Source of the DNA: Streptomyces althioticus
Lineage (GTDB): Bacteria; Actinomycetota; Actinomycetes; Streptomycetales; Streptomycetaceae
DNA length: 64,000 nt
Assembly (NCBI GenBank): GCA_014649355.1
Contig: BMSW01000012.1
Coordinates: 124,001 to 188,000 of the forward strand
Direction: 5' to 3'
Shown here: positions 26,609-34,316 of the stretch, in pieces
Position numbering within the stretch: position 1 is the stretch's first letter
Layout of the letters: every line of letters begins with the position of its first letter
The notes under the pieces: model-generated
Told to the model about the DNA's origin: nothing
Database searches by the model: none
Seen by the model: only the letters and a program-made list of their open reading frames with translations
Program-made: the position numbers and the translations under genes

Positions 26609-27147
26609 TCTGCGCGGGCGGCGCGGTGGTCGATCATGCACCGCGCCCCCGTCGCGCGACCTGCGCATCCTCGCCTCTGGCCAGGCACTTGAACCACACT
26701 GCGCAGGTCGGACGACTGTTGACAGGCGGCCGCGGAGGGCCGGTAGGTTCGGCCGGGTCCACCACCGGACGCCCGACCGGAGACCGTCCGGCCACTCGGG
26801 CCGGCGCCGCTGGGTCAGGGACGGTGTGCCGCACCGGGGCACCGTCGCTGGGAGCCAGGCTCAGCGCGGCGCGGGGCCGAGGGACGTGTCCGCCGGCCGG
26901 GGAGGTGCGACCCCGGGTGGGGCCCGGGCGCTCAGTAGACAACGGCTCCAGGTGATCCGCAGCCGGCGGGTCCCGGGCCGGCCCGAAGGGCGCCGGGCCC
27001 CCACCCGCCGTCCGCGCGCACCCGGTGGAAGAAGATGTGCCTACCCGATGATCGGGAAACGACACCACCATATGTACGTCCTGTCACCTCACGGCAGGCC
27101 GTGCCCACTAAGGTGGGATCCTGCGCACAGGACATGAAGGGGCAGCA
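26609..27147. other. 539-bp intergenic region upstream of the mannosyltransferase gene
   Basis: No gene is supported. A good vegetative promoter lies at 26719-26749: TTGACA (26719-26724), 18-19 bp spacer, GTAGGTT. A second -10-like TAAGGT (27109-27114) sits close to the gene. A 13-bp palindrome CCCGAT-G-ATCGGG (27044-27056) lies between them and could be an operator. If the first promoter serves the downstream gene the leader would be nearly 400 nt; no known riboswitch was recognised in it. Confidence 0.5.
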
Positions 27148-28029
<882 letters not shown>

Positions 28030-28097
28030 CCCCCGGGCCCTGGGGGACGACCGGCCCGCTTATCCCGTGCTGAGCCGCACCCAGGCACACTGGGGGT

Positions 28098-28679
28098 ATG
28101 ACGACTGGTGCTCAGAGCCCGTACCCCGCCCGGCCCCGGCGCTCCCGGCTGCGCACGCTGCTGCCGCTCGGCGTCGCCGCATGGCTCGTACTGGAGATCT
28201 GGCTGCTGACTCTCGTCGCCGGCGCGTCCAGCGGCCTGGTGGTCTTCCTGATCCTGCTGGCCGGCATCGTCCTCGGCTCGTACGTGATCAAGCGGGCGGG
28301 CCGCCGCGCCTTCAGGAACCTCACCGAGACCGTGCAACAGCAGCAGGGCGGCGGACCGGTGACCCCGGGCGCCCGGACCAACAGCGAGGGCAACGGGCTG
28401 ACGATGCTGGGCGGTCTGCTGATCGTCCTGCCGGGTCTGATCTCCGACGCGCTGGGCCTGCTCCTGCTGGTGCCGCCGGTCCAGAAGGCCGTCAGCCGGT
28501 ACGCGGAGCGCACCTTCGAGCGCAAGCTCCGCGAGGCCGCCGCGCAGAGCCCGCTGGGGGACGCCTTCACCCAGGCCCGTATGCACCACCCGGACGGCAA
28601 GGTGGTCCAGGGCGAGGTCGTCCGGGACGAGCCCGGAAGCGGCAGCCCCGAGGGACCGCGGCCCCCGTTGACCAAGTAG
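28098..28679 (+). CDS. fxsA: FxsA-family membrane protein
   Basis: 193 residues. The FxsA domain (~20-150) contains WLVLEIWLLTLVAGASSGLVVFLILLAGIVLGSYVIKRAGRRAF and GNGLTMLGGLLIVLPGLISDALGLLLLVPPVQ, i.e. three or four membrane helices with the conserved GxxLIxPGxxSDxLGxLLLxP motif. FxsA of E. coli relieves exclusion of phage T7 by the F plasmid; the cellular function is unknown. The hydrophilic C-tail (HPDGKVVQGEVVRDEP) matches other actinobacterial members. ATG 28098 may be leaderless or use GGGGG just upstream. Confidence 0.88.
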   Translation: MTTGAQSPYPARPRRSRLRTLLPLGVAAWLVLEIWLLTLVAGASSGLVVFLILLAGIVLGSYVIKRAGRRAFRNLTETVQQQQGGGPVTPGARTNSEGNGLTMLGGLLIVLPGLISDALGLLLLVPPVQKAVSRYAERTFERKLREAAAQSPLGDAFTQARMHHPDGKVVQGEVVRDEPGSGSPEGPRPPLTK

Positions 28680-28707
28680 GGCGGGCCCCGGACGCGTCCG
28701 GGCACGC

Positions 28708-28755
28708 AGACAGGACCGAGGGCGCCGTACACGTACGGCGCCCTCGGTCCTGTCT
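28708..28755. terminator. Perfect 23-bp palindromic bidirectional terminator between fxsA and rbpA
   Basis: The arm from 28708 to 28730 is perfectly complementary to 28733-28755, with core ACCGAGGGCGCCGTAC; the two central bases form the turn (in practice a 6-nt loop). It lies between two convergent genes and would stop transcripts from either side. A smaller palindrome, CCCGGACGCGTCCGGG, precedes it. Confidence 0.85.
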
Positions 28756-28784
28756 CTGTGCCTCCGGGCGGGCTCCCGCCGGGA

Positions 28785-29159
28785 TCAGGCCGACTTGCGG
28801 CTGTCCCGCGGATGCACCGCGATGTTCATCGCACCGGAACGCAGAACGGCGAGACGCTCCTCGAGGACCTCTTCGAGCTCCTCACGGGTGCGCCGCTCCA
28901 TCAGCATGTCCCAGTGCGTACGCGCAGGCTTGGCCTTCTTCTCCTCCGGACCGTCTCCGTCCACCAGGAGTGCCTGGGCACCGCAGACCTTGCACTCCCA
29001 CTCCGGCGGGATCTCCGCCTCGACCGAGAAGGGCATCTCGAAGCGGTGCCCCTTCTCGCATGCGTACTCCACGGCCTGGCGCGGGGCCAGGTCGATGCCG
29101 CGGTCCGTCTCGTAGCTGGTCACCACGAGGCGCGTGCCGCGAAGAGCTCGCTCACTCAT
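28785..29159 (-). CDS. rbpA: RNA polymerase-binding protein RbpA
   Basis: A 124-residue transcription factor that binds RNA polymerase together with the principal sigma factor and stabilises the open complex. Visible parts are the N-terminal tail MSERALRGTRLVVTSYETDRGIDLAPRQ; the core with VEYACEKGHRFEMPFSVEAEIPPEWECKVCG, whose cysteines match the zinc-type RbpA; the basic linker; and the C-terminal sigma-interacting helices HWDMLMERRTREELEEVLEERLAVLRSG. GGGAGG precedes ATG 29159. A SigR-type promoter lies at 29223-29248, in line with the known thiol-stress induction of rbpA in S. coelicolor. Confidence 0.97.
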   Translation of the reverse strand: MSERALRGTRLVVTSYETDRGIDLAPRQAVEYACEKGHRFEMPFSVEAEIPPEWECKVCGAQALLVDGDGPEEKKAKPARTHWDMLMERRTREELEEVLEERLAVLRSGAMNIAVHPRDSRKSA

Positions 29160-29222
29160 GAATCGTGCCTCCCGGGCTTGTCGCCCACAGGACAGGTGTG
29201 TCGCTGTCGTCGTCATCCGGTC

Positions 29223-29248
29223 AACGTCCGGTCGGCGGTAAAGATTCC
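29223..29248 (-). promoter_or_regulatory. SigR-type promoter of rbpA (GGAAT-N18-GTT)
   Basis: On the reverse strand GGAAT (29248-29244) is followed after exactly 18 bases by GTT (29225-29223), the SigR consensus. It lies 64 bp upstream of the rbpA start. SigR control of rbpA after disulphide stress is established in S. coelicolor. Confidence 0.85.
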
Positions 29249-29332
29249 CGATCGGAGATCCGTTCCGGGTCATGTGTCGCCGTCGTGGCCGCAGCCTTTG
29301 TCAACCAGTGCAGTACCCACCGACGCCCGGTT

Positions 29333-29359
29333 TGTCACATCTGGTCACAGATGTCACAC
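29333..29359. repeat. Inverted repeat ACATCTG-N4-CAGATGT upstream of rbpA
   Basis: A perfect 7-bp inverted repeat (29337-29343 and 29348-29354) is flanked by TGTCACA copies at both ends (29333-29339, 29353-29359). It lies between rbpA and the end of the MFS gene, about 90-110 bp upstream of the SigR promoter. It could be an operator or a terminator-like element; no binder is known to me. Confidence 0.4.
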
Positions 29360-29440
29360 AGCGGTTCGGCATCTTTGACGCGCAGTAACGGTACGCCTGG
29401 CAGGCCAAACGCGTACACTACCGCCCTTTCGCGTCGAACG

Positions 29441-30787
29441 CTAAATCCGCCGGGGCACCGGGTTGCCCGCGTCGGCGATCGCCCTGCGTACGGGTACCCG
29501 CGCGAGCAGGACGAATCCCAGGACGAAGAAGCCCACCAGGGAGAGGATCGCGTCCCGGTAGCTGCCGGTCAGCTGGTACGTCAGACCGAACAGCAGCGGC
29601 CCGAGCCAGCTCAGCCCCCGGTCGCTGATCTCGTACGCCGAGAAGTACTCGGCCTCCTTGCCGGGCGGGACCAGGTGGGAGAAGAGGGAGCGGGACAGGG
29701 CCTGGCTGCCGCCGAGGACCAGGCCGATCCCGGCGGCCAGCACGAAGAACCACGCCGGCGCGCCGGCGGGCAGGAAGTAGCCGGCGGCCAGCGTCAGCGT
29801 CCAGGCGACCAGCGAGCCGAGGATCGTGCGCTTGGCGCCGTACCGCCGGGCGAGCCGCCCCAGCAGCAGCGCGCCCGCCACGGCCAGCACCTGGACCAGC
29901 AGCACGGCCACGATCAGCGTCGACTGTCCGAGCCCCAGCTCCTTCGAGCCGTACACGGAGGCCTGGGAGATCACCGTCTGGATGCCGTCGTTGTAGACCA
30001 GATAGGCCAGCAGGAACGCGAGGGTCAGCGGGTGCCGGCGCATGTCGCGGACCGTCGCCGCCAGCTGACGGAACCCCGGCAGGGCCGCCTCGCGGGCGGG
30101 TGCACGGCGGTCCCGCAGCCGACGCAGGGGTATCAGTGCGAACGCGCCCCACCACAGTCCGGCCGACGCCAGGCAGATGCGCACCGCCATGCTCTCGGAC
30201 ACGCCGAAGCTGTCGTGCCCCGTGTAGAGGACGAGGTTCGCCACCAGCACCAGTGCGCCCGCCGCGTAGCCGAAGGCCCAGCCGCGCGAGGAGACGGCGT
30301 CGCGCTCCTCCGGCGGCGCGATCTGCGGCAGGTAGGAGTTGTAGAGCATCATCGCGACCGACTGCGCGGCGTTCGCCACCACCAGCAGCAGACCGCCCAG
30401 CAGATAGCGGTCGCCGTCGAGGAAGAACATCCCCGCGGTGGCGGCGGCGCCGGTGTACGCGGCCGCCGCGAGCAGCGGCTTCTTGCGCCCGGTGCGGTCG
30501 GCGGCGGCCCCCACCAGCGGCATCACCAGCACCGCCACGACCACCGACAGGGACACGGCGTACGCGAAGAAGGAACCCGCGCGCACCGGTACGCCCAGCG
30601 GGTGCACGAACCCGTCCGCGTCCGCCGCGGCCTCCGCGACCGTGGTCAGGTAGGGGCCGAGGAACACGGTGACGACGGTCGTGGAGTAGACCGAGCAGGC
30701 CCAGTCGTAGAAGTACCAGCCGCGCTGTTCGCGCCGCCGTCCGGCGCTGTCGTCCGCCGCCGGTGACCGCACGGTGTCGGTGTCCAC
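29441..30787 (-). CDS. MFS transporter, UMF1/Vps22-like (Atg22) family
   Basis: A 448-residue protein with about 12 transmembrane segments. It begins with REQRGWYFYDWACSVYSTTVVTVFLGPYL, the WxxYDWAxSxY signature of the UMF1 (Atg22-like) branch, and carries VGAAADRTGRKKPLL and GSQALSRSLFSHLVPPGKEAEYFSAYEISDRGLSWLGPLLF. Fungal Atg22 exports amino acids from the vacuole; bacterial substrates are unknown. GTG 30787 with GAGGG upstream fits the family N-terminus; longer frames upstream run through the next gene and are spurious. It probably belongs to one transcript with the two genes upstream. Confidence 0.85.
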   Translation of the reverse strand: MDTDTVRSPAADDSAGRRREQRGWYFYDWACSVYSTTVVTVFLGPYLTTVAEAAADADGFVHPLGVPVRAGSFFAYAVSLSVVVAVLVMPLVGAAADRTGRKKPLLAAAAYTGAAATAGMFFLDGDRYLLGGLLLVVANAAQSVAMMLYNSYLPQIAPPEERDAVSSRGWAFGYAAGALVLVANLVLYTGHDSFGVSESMAVRICLASAGLWWGAFALIPLRRLRDRRAPAREAALPGFRQLAATVRDMRRHPLTLAFLLAYLVYNDGIQTVISQASVYGSKELGLGQSTLIVAVLLVQVLAVAGALLLGRLARRYGAKRTILGSLVAWTLTLAAGYFLPAGAPAWFFVLAAGIGLVLGGSQALSRSLFSHLVPPGKEAEYFSAYEISDRGLSWLGPLLFGLTYQLTGSYRDAILSLVGFFVLGFVLLARVPVRRAIADAGNPVPRRI

Positions 30788-30840
30788 CCGTGCCCTCGCT
30801 TCCCCGTGAGCGCGCCGAGGCGACGGGGGCTGCGGGGGTC

Positions 30841-31608
30841 TCAGACCCAGGTGCCGCGGTCCTCCATGACCTTGCGCAGTGTGTCGATGTGATCGGTCAT
30901 GATGCCATCCACTCCCAGGTCGAGGAGCCGGTGCATGCGTTGCGGTTCGTTCACGGTCCACACGTGCACCTGGAGCCCGCGCGCGTGGGCCGTCCGCACG
31001 AACCGCTCGTCGACCACGCGGACCCCCGACTGCTCCTCGGGCACCTGGGCGGCGACGGCCGACCGGCGCAGCGGCGCCGGCAACCCCCAGGACCGCAGCC
31101 GCAGACCGAGCACGCCCCGGGTGCCGAACGACGTGGCGAGCCGGGGCCCGGCCAGCCGCTGGGCGCGCACCACGCGCGCCTCCGAGAACGACCCGACGCA
31201 GATCCGGTCCCAGGCGCCGGTGCGCTCGACCAGGTCCAACAGGGGAAGCAGCGCCGGTTCGGCCTTCACGTCCACGTTCCAGCGGACCTCGGGGAAGGTC
31301 TCCAGCAGCTCCTCGAACAGCGGGACCGGCTCCTGGCCGGCCACCCGGGCCCGTGCCACCTCCGCCCACGGCAGGTCGGCGATCCGGCCCGCTCCGTCCG
31401 TCACCCGGTCCAGGGTGGAGTCGTGGAAGGCGACGAGCCGGCCGTCGCGCGTGGCGTGGACGTCGGTCTCGATGTACCGGTAGCCCGCCTCGACGGCGCT
31501 CCGGAACTGCCGGACGGTGTTCTCCAGACCGTCCGCGGCCCCGCCCCGGTGGGCGAAGGCGAGCGGTGCGGGATGGTCGAGGTAGGGGTGGCGTATCGGA
31601 GGGGTCAC
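30841..31608 (-). CDS. Glycerophosphodiester phosphodiesterase
   Basis: A 255-residue cytosolic GDPD-family enzyme hydrolysing glycerophosphodiesters to glycerol-3-phosphate and an alcohol. Key residues are visible: FAHRGGAADGLENTVRQF (catalytic His and Glu), YIETDVHATRDGRLVAFHDSTLDRVTDG (metal-binding Glu-x-Asp and second catalytic His), WNVDVKAE (metal Glu/Lys) and VHVWTVNEPQRMHRLLDLGVDGIMTDHID. No signal peptide, so it acts on lipid turnover products inside the cell. GTG 31608 overlaps the yczE stop by GTGA, indicating coupling. Confidence 0.92.
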   Translation of the reverse strand: MTPPIRHPYLDHPAPLAFAHRGGAADGLENTVRQFRSAVEAGYRYIETDVHATRDGRLVAFHDSTLDRVTDGAGRIADLPWAEVARARVAGQEPVPLFEELLETFPEVRWNVDVKAEPALLPLLDLVERTGAWDRICVGSFSEARVVRAQRLAGPRLATSFGTRGVLGLRLRSWGLPAPLRRSAVAAQVPEEQSGVRVVDERFVRTAHARGLQVHVWTVNEPQRMHRLLDLGVDGIMTDHIDTLRKVMEDRGTWV

Positions 31609-32270
31609 GACCGCAGTATCGCCCGCCGGGGTGTGCGCCCCGCAACGACCGTGCTGCTCCCGCCCGGTTCGGGGACGGCGAAGACGCGGAGGAACAGTTG
31701 GGCGAGCGGGCCGATGGTCACCGCGTACAGCAGGGTTCCGACGCCGACCGTGCCGCCCAGTACGAAGCCGGTGACCACCACGGTGATCTCGATGGCCGTG
31801 CGGACCAGACGCACCGACACCCCCGTGCGCCGGTTAAGGCCCGTCATCAGGCCGTCGCGCGGGCCCGGACCGAACCGGGCCGCGATGTAGAGCCCGGTCG
31901 CCGCGCCGTTCAGCACGATTCCCGACGCCATCACCGCCACCCGTAGGGCCATGCCGTGCGCGTCCGGCACCACGGCCAGCGTCGCGTCCATCGCCACGCC
32001 GATCACCAGCACGTTGGAGACCGTGCCGAGTCCCGGCCGCTGCCGCAGCGGGATCCACAGCAGCAGGATCAGCGCGCCCAGCGCGGTCAGCACCACGCCC
32101 ATGGACAGGCCGGTGCGCTCGGACAGGCCCTGGTGCAGGACGTTCCACGGTTCGAGTCCCAGCCCGGACCGCACCAGCAGCGCCGAACTCGCCCCGTACA
32201 GGGCCAGGCCCGCGTAGAGCTGGAACAGCCGCCGCACGAGACGGCGCTCGCCGAGCGCGTTTCTGGCCAA
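31605..32270 (-). CDS. YczE/YyaS/YitT-type integral membrane protein
   Basis: About 221 residues from TTG 32270 (LARNALGERRLVRRLFQLYAGLALYGASSALLVRSGLGLEPWNVLHQGLSERTG). The GLGxxPWxVLxQGxS segment, five or six hydrophobic helices and VLNGAATGLYIAARFGPGPRDGLMTGL are typical of YczE. Function unknown, though YczE proteins are regularly divergent from MocR regulators, as here. I prefer TTG 32270, with a GGGGG ribosome site, because longer starts (ATG 32330, 32339) would run the coding region over the presumed operator. The start is uncertain. Confidence 0.78.
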   Translation of the reverse strand: MARNALGERRLVRRLFQLYAGLALYGASSALLVRSGLGLEPWNVLHQGLSERTGLSMGVVLTALGALILLLWIPLRQRPGLGTVSNVLVIGVAMDATLAVVPDAHGMALRVAVMASGIVLNGAATGLYIAARFGPGPRDGLMTGLNRRTGVSVRLVRTAIEITVVVTGFVLGGTVGVGTLLYAVTIGPLAQLFLRVFAVPEPGGSSTVVAGRTPRRAILRS

Positions 32271-32291
32271 GAGGTGCCCCCTGTGGTGGAA

Positions 32292-32362
32292 GTGGACCGA
32301 TGCATGCCACCCTGGAGCCAGAGTGGTCATGTCATCCATGGCCAATCCGGGGAAGGTGGACT
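32292..32362. promoter_or_regulatory. Candidate MocR operator: three GTGGWCN repeats
   Basis: GTGGACC (32292-32298), GTGGTCA (32323-32329) and GTGGACT (32356-32362) are spaced by 31 and 33 bp, about three helix turns, in the 99-bp gap between divergent yczE and mocR-type genes. MocR regulators bind widely spaced direct repeats in such gaps. The last copy overlaps the ribosome site of the regulator gene, which would allow autorepression. Confidence 0.45.
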
Positions 32363-32369
32363 GAATCAT

Positions 32370-33869
32370 ATGGCGCAGTGGACTTCCGCAGTAGGCGCCG
32401 GCCAGCTGGCCCGACTGCTCGGATCCCAGCAGGACCGCCCGGCGGGGCCCGGCACCCGGCGGCCGCCCGCCTACCGTGCCCTCGCCGACGGCATCCGGCT
32501 CCTCGTGCTCGAAGGGCGCGTGCCGGTCGCCGCGCGGCTTCCCGCCGAGCGGGAACTCGCCCTCGCCCTGTCCGTGAGCCGGACCACCGTCGCCGCGGCC
32601 TACGAGGCGCTGCGCGGCGAGGGGTTCCTCGAGTCACGGCGCGGCGCCGGGAGCTGGACCGCCGTCCCGGCCGGCAACCCCGTGCCGGCGCGAGGACTGG
32701 AACCGCTGCCGCCCGAAGCGCTCGGCTCGATGATCGACCTGGGCTGCGCCGCCCTGCCCGCCCCGGAGCCGTGGCTCACGCGCGCCGTCCAGGGCGCGCT
32801 GGAGGAACTCCCGCCGTACGCGCACACCCACGGCGACTACCCGGCGGGACTCCCCGCCCTGCGCGCGATGATCGCCGACCGCTACACGCAGCGGGGCATC
32901 GCCACCATGCCCGAGCAGATCATGGTCACCACCGGGGCGATGGGCGCCATCGACGCGATCTGCCATCTCTTCGGCGGACGCGGCGAACGCATCGCCGTCG
33001 AATCGCCCTCCTACGCCAACATCCTCCAGCTGATGCGGGAGGCCGGTGCGCGTCTCGTCCCCGTCGCCATGGCCGAGGGCCTGACGGGCTGGGACCTCGA
33101 CCGCTGGCGCCAGGTGCTGCGCGAGGCGGCGCCGAGGATCGCCTACGTCGTCGCCGACTTCCACAACCCGACCGGGGCGCTCGCCGACGACGACCAGCGG
33201 CGCCGGCTCGTCGACGCCGCGCGATCGGCGGGGACGGTGCTCGTCGCCGACGAGACGATGAGCGAGCTGTGGCTCGACGAGGACGTGGAGATGCCGCGTC
33301 CGGTGTGCGCGTTCGACCCCGCCGGGTCGACGGTGATCACGGTCGGCTCGGCGAGCAAGGCGTTCTGGGCCGGGATGCGGATCGGGTGGGTGCGTGCCGC
33401 GCCGGACGTGATCCGCAGCCTGGTCGCCGCGCGGGCGTACGCCGATCTGGGGACGCCGGTGCTGGAGCAGTTGGCCGTCAACTGGCTGTTCGGCACGGGC
33501 GGCTGGGAGGAGGCGGTGGAGCTGCGCCGCGTGCAGGCCCGGCAGAACCGGGACGAACTGGTGGGCGCGGTGCGCCGCGAACTCCCCGCCTGGGAGTTCG
33601 AGGTCCCCCGCGGCGGCCTCACCCTGTGGGTCCGCACGGGCGGCCTCTCCGGCTCGCGCCTCGCGGAGGCGGGGGAGCGCGTCGGGGTACGCGTCCCGTC
33701 CGGGCCCCGCTTCGGGGTGGACGGCGCCTTCGAGGGCTACGTCCGGCTGCCGTTCACGGTGGGGGGCGCGGTCGCGGAGGAGGCGGCGGTACGCCTGGCG
33801 GCGGCGGCCCGCATCGTGGAAACGGGCGGCACGACGGGCGCGGAATCCCCGCGCACATTCGTCGCGTAG
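32370..33869 (+). CDS. MocR-type regulator (GntR DNA-binding + aminotransferase class I fold)
   Basis: 499 residues. An N-terminal GntR winged helix (~30-105: PPAYRALADGIRLLVLEGRVPVAARLPAERELALALSVSRTTVAAAYEALRGEGFLESRRGAGSWT) is fused to an aspartate-aminotransferase-like domain (~150-490). PLP-site features are visible: VTTGAMGAIDAICHLF, FHNPTGALAD, ADETMSELW and SASKAFWAGMRIGW with the PLP Lys in SASK. It likely senses PLP or an amino acid and controls the divergent yczE unit (YczR/YczE pairing). ATG 32370 follows GGAAGGTGG. Confidence 0.9.
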   Translation: MAQWTSAVGAGQLARLLGSQQDRPAGPGTRRPPAYRALADGIRLLVLEGRVPVAARLPAERELALALSVSRTTVAAAYEALRGEGFLESRRGAGSWTAVPAGNPVPARGLEPLPPEALGSMIDLGCAALPAPEPWLTRAVQGALEELPPYAHTHGDYPAGLPALRAMIADRYTQRGIATMPEQIMVTTGAMGAIDAICHLFGGRGERIAVESPSYANILQLMREAGARLVPVAMAEGLTGWDLDRWRQVLREAAPRIAYVVADFHNPTGALADDDQRRRLVDAARSAGTVLVADETMSELWLDEDVEMPRPVCAFDPAGSTVITVGSASKAFWAGMRIGWVRAAPDVIRSLVAARAYADLGTPVLEQLAVNWLFGTGGWEEAVELRRVQARQNRDELVGAVRRELPAWEFEVPRGGLTLWVRTGGLSGSRLAEAGERVGVRVPSGPRFGVDGAFEGYVRLPFTVGGAVAEEAAVRLAAAARIVETGGTTGAESPRTFVA

Positions 33870-34316
33870 GGGCAACGCCCCCAGGGGCGCGGGGAACTGC
33901 GCGCTCAGCCCCCGACGGGCCGCACCCGGCGTACGACGTTGCGCGGCACCCCGTGACCCGCCCAAGCGGCACGACTGCCCGCAGTCGGGCGCCCCTCAAG
34001 GGGCGCGGGGAACTGCGCGCTCAGCCCCCGACGGGCTGCACTCGGCGTGCGACGTTGCGCGGCACCCCGTGACCCGCGGGTACGGCGCCTTCGGTGAGGC
34101 CCGCCGGGAGGGTGCCGCCTGCGCCCACCCGTGCCGCCCCATGCGGCACGACTGCCCGCAGTCGGCGGTGCCCTCAAGGGGCGCGGGGAACTGCGCGATC
34201 AGCCCCGGACGGGCCGCAGTCGGCGGACGAGGATGCGCGGCACCCCGTGAGCCGCCGGTACGGCGCCTTCGGTGAGGCCCGCCGGAAGGGCGGCGGGCGG
34301 CGTCGCGCCCCCGCCC
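33870..34316. repeat. Triplicated 78-bp intergenic repeat with interleaved hairpin modules
   Basis: No gene in these 447 bases. A ~78-bp unit beginning AGGGGCGCGGGGAACTGCGC occurs three times (33883-33960, 33999-34076, 34177-34254), each continuing with a CAGCCCC-ACGGGC core and ending near CGGCACCCCGTGA. Between them a hairpin module, CGACTGCCCGCAGTCG plus GCGCCCCTCAAGGGGCGC, appears around 33971-34006 and, in diverged form, around 34148-34184. A third module, TACGGCGCCTTCGGTGAGG, is present twice (from 34081 and from 34259). The first unit resembles a common Streptomyces extragenic repeat. Confidence 0.85.

Noticed and set aside
32271..32369. Longer yczE coding region starting at 32330, 32339 or 32369
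   Set aside because: These starts lie over the repeat array or overlap the regulator's own start codon on the other strand; TTG 32270 has a better ribosome site.
33883..34254. CRISPR array
   Set aside because: Only three long (78-bp) GC-rich units with unequal spacing and shared hairpins, no short unique spacers and no cas genes.
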